Position numbers and translations under genes: made by a program. This document shows positions 17,020 to 25,660 of a DNA stretch of 64,000 bases, piece after piece. This DNA is from an uncultured Victivallales bacterium (GTDB lineage Bacteria; Verrucomicrobiota; Lentisphaeria; Victivallales; UBA1829): contig CALXRI010000013.1 in assembly GCA_944390795.1 (NCBI GenBank), forward strand, positions 1 to 64,000, written 5' to 3'. A model generated the notes under the pieces. It was not told the DNA's origin. It saw only the letters and a list, made by a program, of their open reading frames with translations, and did not search any database. Within the stretch, counting starts at the first letter, position 1. Every line of letters begins with the position of its first letter.

Positions 17020-18066
17020 ATGCGGAAATTGTTTTTAATCGGAATGCTGTTTTCTCTCTTTCATTTTGTCAATCAACTGGAGGCGAAGGAAAATATGAAT
17101 CCATTGAAGGAAAAGGAAGAAAAACTCGTTGCAATTGCCATGTACACAGCTCGCGGTGAAATGCCGGAACTGAAGAATGCTCTGGCCGCCGGTCTGGATG
17201 CCGGATTGACCGTCAACGAGATCAAGGAAGTGCTCGTTCAGCTCTATGCGTATTGCGGATTCCCGCGCAGTCTGAATGCGCTCGGCTGCTTCATGACGCT
17301 GCTGAACGAACGGAAAGACCGGGGAGTTCAGGACGCCGCTGGAAAACTTCCGGGACCGCTCCCGGAGGGAAAGAGCGTTGATTTCGGAACGGCAAACCAG
17401 ACGGAACTTTGCGGCGCGCGGGTCAAGGGGGCGCTCTTCGAGTTCGCTCCGGCGATCGACGAGTATCTGAAGGCGCATCTCTTCGGCGACATCTTCGGCC
17501 GGGACAATCTCGACTGGCGGACACGGGAACTTGCCACCATCGCCGCGCTTGCCGCGATGGACGGCGTGGAAAGCCAGCTTGCCTCGCATATTGCCATCGG
17601 CAAGCACAACGGCGTGACCGATGCGCAGATCGACTGGATTCTTGGAAATGTGAAAAGCAACACGCTGAGCCCTTTCCCGCGCGGCGACGAAAATACCGCC
17701 TATGCAAAATATTTCATCGGAAAGTCCTATCTCGCGCCGCTGACGAAAGACAAGCGCCTCCATGTCCCGGTTTCCAACGTCACTTTTGAGCCCTCCTGCC
17801 GCAACAACTGGCACCGGCATACGGGCGGACAGCTTCTGATCGCGGTCGGCGGCGCCGGCTTCTATCAGGAACGCGGGAAAAAGGCCAGGAAACTTCTGCC
17901 CGGCGATGTGGTGGAGATTCCGCCGGATGTCGATCACTGGCATGGCGCGGCTCCCGATCAGTGGTTTTCCCATCTCGCGATCGAGTGCAATCCGGAAACC
18001 AACAAAAATACCTGGCTCGAACCGGTCTCCGATGCGGATTACGCCAGGGCGGCATCGGGAAAATGA
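17020..18066 (+). CDS. Exported carboxymuconolactone decarboxylase-cupin fusion
   Basis: A 348-residue protein with an N-terminal signal peptide (RKLFLIGMLFSLFHFVNQLEA). Two CMD/AhpD-like segments follow: EIKEVLVQLYAYCGFPRSLNAL around 67-88 and ELATIAALAAMDGVESQLASHIAIG around 168-192. A C-terminal cupin carries NNWHRHTGGQLLIAVGG and GDVVEIPPDVDHWHGA with metal-binding histidines. CMD-cupin fusions accompany flavodoxin and aldo/keto reductase genes in gut bacteria; their substrate is unknown. The second ATG at 17095 (NPLKEKEEK) has its own AAGGAAAAT site and would give a leaderless, cytosolic form. It is the first gene of the cluster opposite LysR and overlaps the next gene by ATGA. Confidence 0.88.
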   Translation: MRKLFLIGMLFSLFHFVNQLEAKENMNPLKEKEEKLVAIAMYTARGEMPELKNALAAGLDAGLTVNEIKEVLVQLYAYCGFPRSLNALGCFMTLLNERKDRGVQDAAGKLPGPLPEGKSVDFGTANQTELCGARVKGALFEFAPAIDEYLKAHLFGDIFGRDNLDWRTRELATIAALAAMDGVESQLASHIAIGKHNGVTDAQIDWILGNVKSNTLSPFPRGDENTAYAKYFIGKSYLAPLTKDKRLHVPVSNVTFEPSCRNNWHRHTGGQLLIAVGGAGFYQERGKKARKLLPGDVVEIPPDVDHWHGAAPDQWFSHLAIECNPETNKNTWLEPVSDADYARAASGK

Positions 18067-18326
18067 AGCTGGATTCGGAACGTATGCGGAAAGAGAAGGA
18101 TTGCTCTCTGATCCGCAGTCTCAGGGACGCCGGATGCGGAGCGTCTCTGATCGAGAAAATCCTCGCCCTGCATGAAAGCGGCAACATCCGGGAAGAGCTG
18201 CATCTGCTGGCACGGCAGCGCTGCGGGTTGCTGGAAAAAGTTCATGCAACCCAGAAAAAAGTCGATTGTCTGGATTATCTCGTATTCAACCTGAAACAGG
18301 AAAAGCAAACCAATTGCGGGAGGTAA
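18063..18326 (+). CDS. Small MerR C-terminal-like helical protein
   Basis: An 87-residue basic protein overlapping the preceding stop by ATGA. The sequence LIRSLRDAGCGASLIEKILA and LEKVHATQKKVDCLDYLVFN resembles the dimerisation helix of MerR-type regulators without the DNA-binding head. Similar small proteins sit next to flavodoxin and aldo/keto reductase genes in anaerobes. It could pair with a full MerR protein or act as a modulator. The decayed MerR gene at 15600-15850 may have been its partner. Function is inferred only from helix pattern and context. Confidence 0.7.
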   Translation: MKLDSERMRKEKDCSLIRSLRDAGCGASLIEKILALHESGNIREELHLLARQRCGLLEKVHATQKKVDCLDYLVFNLKQEKQTNCGR

Positions 18327-18329
18327 ATC

Positions 18330-18914
18330 ATGAAAAAGAGAACGATGGCATTGATGATGGCGGCTTCCTTCTTCGGAGCCGGCGGCTGTTCGGCGGAAAA
18401 CACTGCTGCGCAGAAGGTTGAAACCGAACCGGGCAAAATCCTGATCGCCTATTACTCGTGGAGCGGCAACACCCGTTTTGCGGCGGAACAGATTCAGAAG
18501 CTGACCGGGGGGACGCTCTTTGAAATCAAACCCGCGAAAGCGTATCCGTCCGATTACGGCGCATGCGTCGATCAGGCGAAACAGGAGTGCCGCGACGAGT
18601 TCAAACCGGAGCTGGCGACGAAAGTCGATGATTTTTCCAAGTACGATGTCATCTTCGTCGGCACGCCGAACTGGTGGAGCACGATGGCTCCGCCGGTGCG
18701 CAGTTTCCTCGCCGGCCATGACTTCAGCGGCAAGACGGTGATTCCCTTCGTCACGCATGGCGGCGGCGGAATGGCGCACTGTGAACGGGATATGCGGAAA
18801 GCTTGTCCGAAAGCGGTGTTCGGCAGGGGCGGCGCGTTCTCCGGGGGAAGCATCCGGAATGCGGGAGACGCTCTGGGCAAGTGGGTCGGTGAGGTCGTGA
18901 GTGTCCGGAAATAA
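18330..18914 (+). CDS. Exported flavodoxin-like protein
   Basis: A 194-residue flavodoxin-fold protein predicted to bind FMN. The N-terminus is a signal sequence with cysteine at the expected lipidation place (MMAASFFGAGGCSAE), although AGGC is a weak lipobox. The FMN phosphate loop is YYSWSGNTRFAA, followed by KYDVIFVGTPNWWSTMAPPV and THGGGGMAHC. It belongs to the longer flavodoxins found with aldo/keto reductases. An extracytoplasmic place is unusual, since flavodoxins normally serve cytosolic redox partners. It lies 3 bp after the MerR-like gene and 11 bp before the hydrolase, in one operon. Confidence 0.85.
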   Translation: MKKRTMALMMAASFFGAGGCSAENTAAQKVETEPGKILIAYYSWSGNTRFAAEQIQKLTGGTLFEIKPAKAYPSDYGACVDQAKQECRDEFKPELATKVDDFSKYDVIFVGTPNWWSTMAPPVRSFLAGHDFSGKTVIPFVTHGGGGMAHCERDMRKACPKAVFGRGGAFSGGSIRNAGDALGKWVGEVVSVRK

Positions 18915-18925
18915 AGGAGCCCCTC

Positions 18926-20227
18926 ATGAATGGCGCTGGAAAAATTTCTCTGTTTCTGCTGACGGCGCTTGGTGCGTTCCTCCTTGCGGCGGAGGAGTTT
19001 TCCCGGGAATCCATGGACTTTCTTTCCGCGCGTCCGGCCGGGGTGCAGGAACAGACCGCGCAGGCGGTCAGCGATGCTCTCAACGGCAACTTTGAGGATC
19101 TGAAGAAAGTTCGCGCAGGCATGCTTCAGGATGCGGAACCTCCCGCCGGAGTCCGGGTGGAAAACACCCGGGTCGGGGACCGGAGAATCCGCTTCTATTA
19201 TCCCGGGGACGAACCGGGGAAGGCGATCGTGCTTTATCTCCACGGCGGCGGGTGGACGCTCGGAGGTCTGGAGGGGAGCGCCCGTTTCTGCGGAGATCTT
19301 GCGAAGGTTTCCGGGCTGGACGTGGCGACGCTCGACTATCGCCTTGCGCCGGAGCATCGCGCGCCCGCGGCGCTGGAGGATGCGCTTGCGGCAGTCCGGA
19401 TGCTCCGGAATCGCGGATACCGGCGGATTTATCTTGCCGGAGACAGTGCGGGCGGCAATCTTGCCGCCACCGCCGCATGGAAAGAACGTTCCGGAATCGC
19501 GGGGGTGATCCTCTACTATCCGGTCGTGCTGGCGAAGAATGACCGTTCGGAATCGTGGCGGAAATACGGAGTGGGATTCGGACTGGACGGAGCCTTGATG
19601 GAGGCGTTCAACGAATCGTATGCGCCTGGCGCTCTCGCGGATGATCCGGGGGTCTCTCCCCTGCTGGCAGAAGAGTTCGCTCACTATCCCGAAACGCTGA
19701 TCGTCGCGGCGGAGTGCGACGTGTTGCACGATCAGGGCAAGGCGTTTGCGGAACTTCTGAAAAAGAACGGCGTGCCGGTGACGCACCGGACGCTTCCCGG
19801 AACGATTCACGCGTTCCTGACCTATCCGGGTATGGAGGGGGCGTACCGGGAGGGGGTGCGCCTCGCAACGGAGTTTCTGAAAAGACAGGAGGATCGGATG
19901 AAAAACCGCATTACGCCGGAGAGCATCGTGCGGATCTCGCGGATCGAAGTCGATCCCGCACAGCTTCCGGAATATCTCGCTCTCGTGACCGAATGCGGGC
20001 GCGAATCCATGGCGAAGGAACAGGGCGTCTACATGATGTATTCGATGCAGGAGAAGGCGCATCCGGAACGGATCACGATTCTGGAGATCTACGCGGACCG
20101 CGCCGCCTACGAGCATCATATTCAAACGCCGCATTTTCAAAAGTACAAGCAGACAACGCTGAAAATGGTCAAGCAGCTGGATCTGCTCGATCAGAATCCG
20201 CTCGTTCCGGAAATGAGGATGAAATAA
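18926..20227 (+). CDS. Alpha/beta hydrolase-ABM monooxygenase fusion
   Basis: A 433-residue exported protein. After a signal peptide (GKISLFLLTALGAFLLAAEE), residues 30-320 form an HSL-type esterase: oxyanion motif YLHGGGWTLGG, nucleophile elbow GDSAGGN, acid-region VAAECDVLHDQG and catalytic His in GTIHAFLTYP. From residue 325 a separate ABM-like domain follows (ESIVRISRIEVDPAQLPEYL, then RITILEIYADRAAYEHHIQT), a small alpha/beta-barrel fold used by cofactor-free monooxygenases. AGGAGG (19888-19893) stands before an internal ATG at 19898 exactly at the domain border, so a free 109-residue ABM protein may also be made. Confidence 0.88.
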   Translation: MNGAGKISLFLLTALGAFLLAAEEFSRESMDFLSARPAGVQEQTAQAVSDALNGNFEDLKKVRAGMLQDAEPPAGVRVENTRVGDRRIRFYYPGDEPGKAIVLYLHGGGWTLGGLEGSARFCGDLAKVSGLDVATLDYRLAPEHRAPAALEDALAAVRMLRNRGYRRIYLAGDSAGGNLAATAAWKERSGIAGVILYYPVVLAKNDRSESWRKYGVGFGLDGALMEAFNESYAPGALADDPGVSPLLAEEFAHYPETLIVAAECDVLHDQGKAFAELLKKNGVPVTHRTLPGTIHAFLTYPGMEGAYREGVRLATEFLKRQEDRMKNRITPESIVRISRIEVDPAQLPEYLALVTECGRESMAKEQGVYMMYSMQEKAHPERITILEIYADRAAYEHHIQTPHFQKYKQTTLKMVKQLDLLDQNPLVPEMRMK

Positions 20228-20237
20228 GGGAGTTTTT

Positions 20238-20318
20238 ATGAAATGTTTTCTGACAACCCCGTTTGCTCTTGTCGAAGCAGATGGTTCGGCATGGATACGG
20301 TCTGTCGAACCACGATGA
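20238..20318 (+). CDS. Possible 26-residue peptide or gene remnant
   Basis: GGGAGTTTTT precedes an ATG opening a 26-codon frame (KCFLTTPFALVEADGSAW). It lies in the 251-bp gap between the hydrolase fusion and the alcohol dehydrogenase. No family is recognised. The rest of the gap has no convincing frame, so this may be the start of a gene lost by deletion. Confidence 0.2.
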   Translation: MKCFLTTPFALVEADGSAWIRSVEPR

Positions 20319-20478
20319 ATCGGAACGCCTTGAAGGAAAAACTCGAGCTGACCGATCAGCATGTTCTGCACTTGAATCATCCGGTCGGTTATTCCGCGAG
20401 TGGAAAGAGAGATAGATCCGACTTTTTATTCAAGACTGCCCGGTGAAATCATTCAAAAATAAAAACAGGAGGTAGAGA

Positions 20479-21648
20479 ATGCAGTTTGATATGTATGTTC
20501 CAACCCGTCTGCTCTTCGGCTGCGGAAAGCTCAACACGCTTCACGAACAACCCCTGCCGGGAAAAAAGGCGCTGATCGTCATTTCCAACGGGAAATCGAC
20601 CCGGGCCAATGGTTATCTGGCCCGGACGGAAAAGGAGCTTGAGGCGGCCGGGATCGTCGGCGTGGTCTTTGATGGCGTCGAACCCAATCCGACTGTTTCG
20701 AATGTGGAAGCCGGCGCTCGTGCCGCGCGGGAGTGCCATTGTGATTTTCTGGTTGCGCTCGGCGGCGGCAGTGTGATGGATTGCGCCAAAGGCATTGCGC
20801 TTATGGCGGTCAACGACGGCGTGCTCTGGGATTATGTAGCGGTAGGTTCCGGCCGGGGATTGCCGGTTCCGAACACTCCGCTGCCGACTGTTGCCATTAC
20901 CACGACCGCCGGAACCGGTTCGGAGATGGATGGAGCGGGAGTCATCACGAAAGAGGATTCGTTTGAAAAAGCGTTCATCATGCATCCCGGATTGTTTCCG
21001 AAACTTTCGATCGTGGATCCGGAACTGATGCGGACGGTTCCCCCGAAATTTACGGCATATCAGGGATTTGACGCACTTTTTCACAGTGTGGAGGGATTCA
21101 TAGCCAAAGGGGCCAATCCCATGAGCGACATGTATGCGCTCTGCGCGATTGAAAACATTGCCCACCATCTGCCGCAGGCTGTGAAAAACGGCAGCGACCT
21201 GGAGGCCCGGTCTCATGTGGCATTCGGCAATTCACTCTCCGGAGTGGTGATGAACCTGACGCTCCTGACCAGCGAACACGGCATGGAACACGCGCTTTCC
21301 GCGTATCACCCGAATCTGCCGCATGGAGCCGGACTGATCATGATCAGCAATGCCTACTATGCCTATTTTGTCCGGAACCATGGTTGCGACGAACGGTTCA
21401 TCCGCCTGGCAAAGGCGATGGGAATGACGGCGGCGACTGCTCCCGAAGATTTTCTGACCGCTCTGGAGAAATTGCAGCAGGAGTGCGGTGTGGCGGATCT
21501 GCGGATGTCCGGTTTCGGCATCACTCCGGACGAGTGCGGGAAATTTGCCCGCAACGCCAGGGAAGTGATGGGAGTCATGTTCACCAGCGATCGAGTCCCG
21601 ATGAGTGATTCGGATGTCGAACAGATTTATCGAGATTCCTATCGCTGA
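20479..21648 (+). CDS. Iron-containing alcohol dehydrogenase
   Basis: A 389-residue family III (Fe-dependent) alcohol dehydrogenase, reducing aldehydes or ketones with NAD(P)H in the cytosol. The N-terminus MQFDMYVPTRLLFGCGKL, the GGGSVMDCAKGIA nucleotide loop and the TTAGTGSEMDGAGVI segment are typical. Metal ligands are expected in YQGFDALFHSVEGF and HGMEHALSAYHPNLPHGAGL. GGAGGTAG precedes the ATG. Unlike most neighbours it has no signal peptide. It sits in the same orientation 251 bp after the hydrolase fusion. Confidence 0.92.
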   Translation: MQFDMYVPTRLLFGCGKLNTLHEQPLPGKKALIVISNGKSTRANGYLARTEKELEAAGIVGVVFDGVEPNPTVSNVEAGARAARECHCDFLVALGGGSVMDCAKGIALMAVNDGVLWDYVAVGSGRGLPVPNTPLPTVAITTTAGTGSEMDGAGVITKEDSFEKAFIMHPGLFPKLSIVDPELMRTVPPKFTAYQGFDALFHSVEGFIAKGANPMSDMYALCAIENIAHHLPQAVKNGSDLEARSHVAFGNSLSGVVMNLTLLTSEHGMEHALSAYHPNLPHGAGLIMISNAYYAYFVRNHGCDERFIRLAKAMGMTAATAPEDFLTALEKLQQECGVADLRMSGFGITPDECGKFARNAREVMGVMFTSDRVPMSDSDVEQIYRDSYR

Positions 21649-21670
21649 TTTCATGAGAAAGGAGTTGTTC

Positions 21671-21886
21671 ATGCCTGTCATAACGCTGGAAATCTCCAAC
21701 TTAAACCGTGAACAGAAAAAACTTCTGGTTTATGAGATGACGGAGATCACAGCCCGGGTATCGGGTCTGCCTCCGGAAACCATTACCATGTTCATCAAGG
21801 AAAATGAACTGGACAACATCGGTTTTGCGGGCCGTCTCCTGTCTGAACCTGCGAAGAAGGAAGGGGCGGAAAATGAACCGACGTGA
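21671..21886 (+). CDS. 4-oxalocrotonate tautomerase-like protein
   Basis: A 71-residue tautomerase-superfamily protein starting Met-Pro: MPVITLEISNLNREQKKLL, with the catalytic Pro2 (Pro1 after Met removal). It continues TARVSGLPPETITMFIKENE. The start at 21671 is fixed by the proline and by AAAGGAGTTGTTC; the open frame extends further upstream without a site. The family isomerises enol-keto substrates from aromatic degradation. The C-terminal tail KKEGAENEPT overlaps the next gene's start by 14 bp. Confidence 0.85.
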   Translation: MPVITLEISNLNREQKKLLVYEMTEITARVSGLPPETITMFIKENELDNIGFAGRLLSEPAKKEGAENEPT

Positions 21887-22532
21887 TTTTCTGAAAACCT
21901 CTCTTGCTGCGACTGCGGCGGTTGCGGGCAGTGCGTTTCTTGGAGGAACTCTGCTGAATGCCGTCGCAGCTCCGGCCGGAAACAATACGAAAGGTGGAAA
22001 GATGAAAATACTGGTGATTACGGGAAGTCCCCGGAAAAATGGAAATTCCAACACGCTTGCGGAACATTTCATCCGCGGCGCGAAAGAGGCCGGACATGAA
22101 ATCGTCCGTTTTGATGCCGCGTTCAAGGATGTTCATCCCTGCATTGCATGCAACAAATGCGGCATGAACGGAGCATGCGTGTTCAAGGACGATTTTGAAT
22201 TTGTCCGGAAACATATCCTTGACGCGGGGATGGTGGTCTTCGCCACGCCGATGTATTACTTCGGCATCTCCGCGCAGATCAAGGCGGTGATCGACCGCTT
22301 CTACGCGATCAACGGCGCGATCCATGTGCCGAAGAAGGCCGCTCTGTTGATGACCTATGCCGACAACAACAAACGCAAGGAGAAGGCGATTACCGATCAT
22401 TACCAGGTCCTGCTGGAGTATCTCGGCTGGAGCGACGCCGGGCGGGTGATTGCACCGGGCGTCTGGCCGGTCGGCGCGGTCAATCATACGAAATATCCGG
22501 AACAGGCGTATCGGCTTGGAAAGAGCGTGTGA
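21873..22532 (+). CDS. Tat-exported NADPH-dependent FMN reductase/flavodoxin-like protein
   Basis: A 219-residue protein with a twin-arginine signal (NRRDFLKTSLAATAAVAGS) followed by an iron-sulfur flavoprotein-like FMN reductase domain: KILVITGSPRKNGNSNTLA, then CIACNKCGMNGACVFKDDF and FATPMYYFGISAQIKAVIDR. The cysteine-rich segment is usual for this flavin reductase branch. An internal ATG at 22002 is preceded by AAAGGTGGAAAG and begins exactly at the domain (KILVITG), so a cytosolic form may be made as well. It overlaps the tautomerase gene and is followed 2 bp later by the DUF6282 gene. Confidence 0.88.
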   Translation: MNRRDFLKTSLAATAAVAGSAFLGGTLLNAVAAPAGNNTKGGKMKILVITGSPRKNGNSNTLAEHFIRGAKEAGHEIVRFDAAFKDVHPCIACNKCGMNGACVFKDDFEFVRKHILDAGMVVFATPMYYFGISAQIKAVIDRFYAINGAIHVPKKAALLMTYADNNKRKEKAITDHYQVLLEYLGWSDAGRVIAPGVWPVGAVNHTKYPEQAYRLGKSV

Positions 22533-22534
22533 CC

Positions 22535-23515
22535 ATGGACCGGCGGGAGTTCATCAAGACGCTCGGCGTCGCCGGAGGTGCGATGCTGGTCGGCGGGGCG
22601 GCCGGCGCCTCCATCCGGAACGAACCGGTGGTCCGGCGCGGAAAATCCGCCGACCCGCTGCTTGCCGGTGTCTGTGACATTCACATTCATTGTCTTCCGG
22701 ACACCCGGGCACGCTGCATCGACGAGCTGACGCTCGCACGACAGGCGAAGGCGGTCGGATACCGGGCGCTGATGTACAAGTCGAACGACTGGAGCTGTCA
22801 TGACCGCGCGTATCTGATCCGGCAGGCCCTGCCGGAATTCGAGGTGTTCGGGAGTCTCTGCATGAACCGCGTCCACGGCGACAAGGTCAACGTCTTTGCC
22901 GCGGAACAGGCGGTCAAGACTTCCGGAGGGCTCTGTCGCTGCATCTGGATGCCGACGCTCTCCGCCGCCTATCAGCACCGGTGCGACAAACTCCCGGGGC
23001 CGGGCATTCCGGTTCTCGATCCTCAGGGAAACGTTCTTCCAGAGGTCGTCCGAGTGATGGAACTCTGCGCCGAAGCGGACATCATCTTTGCATCTGGACA
23101 CAGTTCGCCGCAGGAAAGTCTGGTTATGGCGCGAAAGGCGAAGGAGATCGGGGTGAAGAAATTTGTCGTCACTCACGTCAATTCGCTGATCTGGAAGCTG
23201 ACGCACGACCAGATTCGGCAGGCGGTCGATCTCGGTGCGTTTGTGGAATATTGCTACCTGCCGCGTCTCTGGGGGCCGGGAACTGGGAATCCGCAGTTCG
23301 AACGGCAGAGTCGTGAGGAGTTTCTGACTTATGTACGGACAATTCCGGAACGCAGCTTTATTTCGACCGATCTCGGGCAACGGGGCAATCCGAATCCGAT
23401 TGACGGAATGCGGACGTGCATCCGGGAGCTGCTCGCCGCCGGGATTCCGCAGAGAGACGTCGACCGGATGGTGCGGGACAATCCGCCATACTTGATTGGT
23501 CTCAAGCGCAAATGA
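22535..23515 (+). CDS. Tat-exported DUF6282 family metal-dependent hydrolase
   Basis: A 326-residue protein with twin-arginine motif DRREFIKTLGVAGGAM and a TIM-barrel amidohydrolase/PHP-like core. GVCDIHIHCLPDTRARCID gives the first metal histidines, followed by FASGHSSPQESLVMARKAK, FVVTHVNSLIWKLT and STDLGQRGNPNPIDGMR. The pattern fits DUF6282, related to amidohydrolases; the reaction is unknown. The start at 22535 puts the Arg pair at residues 3-4, as in the neighbouring Tat proteins. It follows the FMN reductase by 2 bp. Confidence 0.8.
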   Translation: MDRREFIKTLGVAGGAMLVGGAAGASIRNEPVVRRGKSADPLLAGVCDIHIHCLPDTRARCIDELTLARQAKAVGYRALMYKSNDWSCHDRAYLIRQALPEFEVFGSLCMNRVHGDKVNVFAAEQAVKTSGGLCRCIWMPTLSAAYQHRCDKLPGPGIPVLDPQGNVLPEVVRVMELCAEADIIFASGHSSPQESLVMARKAKEIGVKKFVVTHVNSLIWKLTHDQIRQAVDLGAFVEYCYLPRLWGPGTGNPQFERQSREEFLTYVRTIPERSFISTDLGQRGNPNPIDGMRTCIRELLAAGIPQRDVDRMVRDNPPYLIGLKRK

Positions 23516-23529
23516 AGGAGGTTTGAAAG

Positions 23530-24822
23530 ATGAATCGACGCGATTTTCTGAAATCGGCGGCGCTGGTCACGGCCGCCGGAGCCATGTTCGGCAAAGGATC
23601 GGTTTTGAAAGCGGCGGAACCTGCCGCAGTGAAACCCAAAGGGCCGGTCTTGAACTTCAATCCGCAGATGCAGTACCGTCCGATGGGACGGACGGGAGTG
23701 AATGTTTCCGCGCTCGGATTCGGACTTCTCCGCCTTCCGATGCTTCCCGACGGGAAAACCGTGAACTCCGATCTGAGCGTCGCGATGATTCACCGGGCGA
23801 TCGAGGGGGGTGTCAACTACATCGACACCGGGCGCGTCTATCTCGGCGGACAGAGCGAGGCGGTCGCCGGAAAAGCGCTGAAAGGAAAGTGGCGCGAGCG
23901 GGTTTACGTCACCTCCAAATCTCCGTGGTGGATCATGGAAAAACCGGAGGACTTCGAAAAGTTTTTCGACGAGTCCCGCCGGACAATGGGGTGTGACGTC
24001 ATTGATTTTTATCACATCCACATGATCATGCATCGCGGCTGGAAAGAGAAAGTGATCCCGTTCAAGCTGATCGACAAGATCATGAAGCTCAAGGAACAGG
24101 GGAAAATCCGCTTTGCGGGTTTCTCGTTTCATGATCGTCTTCAGCTCTTCAAGGAGGTGGTGGAATCCGCCCCCTGGGATTTCTGCCTGATCCAGCATAA
24201 CTATCTGGATTACGAATATGAAGCTGGCTGTCTCGGACCGAAATACGCCGCGGCCAACGGGATGGGACTTGCTGTGATGAAACCGGTACGGACGGGATTT
24301 CTTGCGAATCTGCCGCCGTCCATGCGCGCGGCGCTCCGCTCGACCGGAGTGGAAAAGCCGGACACCGAATGGGCGCTTGACTACCTGTGGGATATTCCGG
24401 AGGTCAGCGTCGCGGTGAGCGGCATGGGAGCAATGGCGGATGTCGAGGCGAATCTGCGTTACGCATCGAAAGCGAAGCCGGACATGCTGACACCGGATGA
24501 ACGCAAGGCGCTCGGCGCGGCGATTCATGCCTATCGGAACACTCCGGGACATATCGACTGCACAGGCTGTTATCAGTGCATTCCATGCCCGCACAATGTG
24601 GCGATCGGGTACATCTTCGCCTACGTCTACAACAACTATCTGGTGCACAGGAACAAAAAACGGGCGATTGCCGACTACACGGTTGCGATGTCGCCGATTC
24701 AGCGCGGAGCGCCAGCCTCTGCGTGCGTGAACTGCGGCGCGTGTCTGGCGAAGTGTCCGCAGAAACTCAACATTCCGGAACTTCTGAAACGTGTCCGGAA
24801 TGATCTGGAATCCGGATTTTAA
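23530..24822 (+). CDS. Tat-exported aldo/keto reductase with C-terminal 4Fe-4S module
   Basis: A 430-residue protein. Residues 1-30 are a Tat signal (NRRDFLKSAALVTAAGAM). The aldo/keto reductase barrel covers about 45-330, with Asp and Tyr in NYIDTGRVY, Lys in VTSKSPWW and His in YHIHMIMH. The C-terminal 80 residues carry CTGCYQCIPCPHNV and CVNCGACLAKCPQKLNIPEL, a ferredoxin-like module. NADPH is not expected outside the cytoplasm, so the Fe-S module may bring the electrons, or the enzyme may carry bound cofactor. GGAGG precedes the start. It is the last gene before a new promoter. Confidence 0.9.
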   Translation: MNRRDFLKSAALVTAAGAMFGKGSVLKAAEPAAVKPKGPVLNFNPQMQYRPMGRTGVNVSALGFGLLRLPMLPDGKTVNSDLSVAMIHRAIEGGVNYIDTGRVYLGGQSEAVAGKALKGKWRERVYVTSKSPWWIMEKPEDFEKFFDESRRTMGCDVIDFYHIHMIMHRGWKEKVIPFKLIDKIMKLKEQGKIRFAGFSFHDRLQLFKEVVESAPWDFCLIQHNYLDYEYEAGCLGPKYAAANGMGLAVMKPVRTGFLANLPPSMRAALRSTGVEKPDTEWALDYLWDIPEVSVAVSGMGAMADVEANLRYASKAKPDMLTPDERKALGAAIHAYRNTPGHIDCTGCYQCIPCPHNVAIGYIFAYVYNNYLVHRNKKRAIADYTVAMSPIQRGAPASACVNCGACLAKCPQKLNIPELLKRVRNDLESGF

Positions 24823-24884
24823 AATCGGAGGCGGATCGTCTTGCTCCCGGAGGAAAAAGACAGTAAGAAAATCTGGAATCCGAT

Positions 24885-24914
24885 TTGACTTGTAGCGGCT
24901 GTGACGTTTATTAT
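24885..24914 (+). promoter_or_regulatory. Promoter of the membrane Fe-S/aldo-keto reductase unit
   Basis: TTGACT (24885-24890) and TATTAT (24909-24914) are spaced by 18 bp in the 139-bp gap. The next ATG is 47 bp downstream, preceded by AAAGGAAATCAGAA. Confidence 0.5.
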
Positions 24915-24961
24915 ATATGAGAAAGTGGTATTAAGAGGACTGCTGCAAAGGAAATCAGAAA

Positions 24962-25660
24962 ATGAAAATCAACGGAAAAACTGCGGAATTCATCCGGATC
25001 GGCGCAGCCGCCCTGGTGTTCCTCGCCATGGGCCTGGCCTTTTCCGGGTTCAGCTTCTGTGCTGCAATATGGCTGCCAAAACTGCAGTTCGCGCCCGCTC
25101 TCCTGGCATCTGCTGCGGCCTTTTCCGCCGGGGCGCTCTTTGCCGTTTCGGTGACTGCGCTTCTGACCTTCTGCTTCGGGCGCTTTTACTGTGCGTTTTT
25201 CTGTCCGCTCGGCATTCTGCAGGATGTGATTGCTTATCTGTCGCGGCGCGAAGGGAAAGGTTTGCCGAACTGTCGCAGAATCCGCTACGGGATTGCCGGC
25301 GTTGCTGTCGGAATGGTTCTGGCGGGCTGGAGTCTGCCGTTCCTGCTTCTGGACCCGTATTCCAATTTCGGACGGATTGCAGGAAGTTTCACGATCGGCG
25401 GACTTCTCCCGCTGCTGGTGATTGCGTTTCTGGCTGTCTGGAAAAAACGGATCTACTGCACTGCAATTTGTCCGGTCGGAACGGTGCTGGGACTGCTTGC
25501 CAGGCACGGGCTCTTCCAGTTGCATCTGACGGAACAGTGTGTCAAGTGCGGCCAGTGTGTCAAGGTGTGTCCATCCGGATGCATCGACCCGGCGGCGGGA
25601 ACGATTGACAACGAGCGCTGCGTGCGCTGTCTGAGCTGTCTTGCCGTCTTCATGCCGTGA
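24962..25660 (+). CDS. NapH-like membrane 4Fe-4S protein, N-terminal part
   Basis: A 232-residue membrane protein resembling NapH/CcoG-type quinol-linked electron carriers. Hydrophobic helices alternate with CFGRFYCAFFCPLGILQD and IYCTAICPVGTVLGLL. A ferredoxin-like segment CVKCGQCVKVCPSGCIDP and then CVRCLSCLAV follow. The last Cys-Pro of this second cluster is missing: the frame runs CLAVFMP-stop. In related Bacteroidota proteins the sequence continues into the domain encoded by the next frame as one chain of about 480 residues. A deletion of about 4 bp near 25648 explains both the lost Cys-Pro and the split. Confidence 0.85.
   Translation: MKINGKTAEFIRIGAAALVFLAMGLAFSGFSFCAAIWLPKLQFAPALLASAAAFSAGALFAVSVTALLTFCFGRFYCAFFCPLGILQDVIAYLSRREGKGLPNCRRIRYGIAGVAVGMVLAGWSLPFLLLDPYSNFGRIAGSFTIGGLLPLLVIAFLAVWKKRIYCTAICPVGTVLGLLARHGLFQLHLTEQCVKCGQCVKVCPSGCIDPAAGTIDNERCVRCLSCLAVFMP

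Noticed and set aside
24801-24890. Direct repeat ATCTGGAATCCG at about 24803 and 24871
   Set aside because: One copy is within the coding end of the reductase gene. Two copies alone give no function and may be chance.
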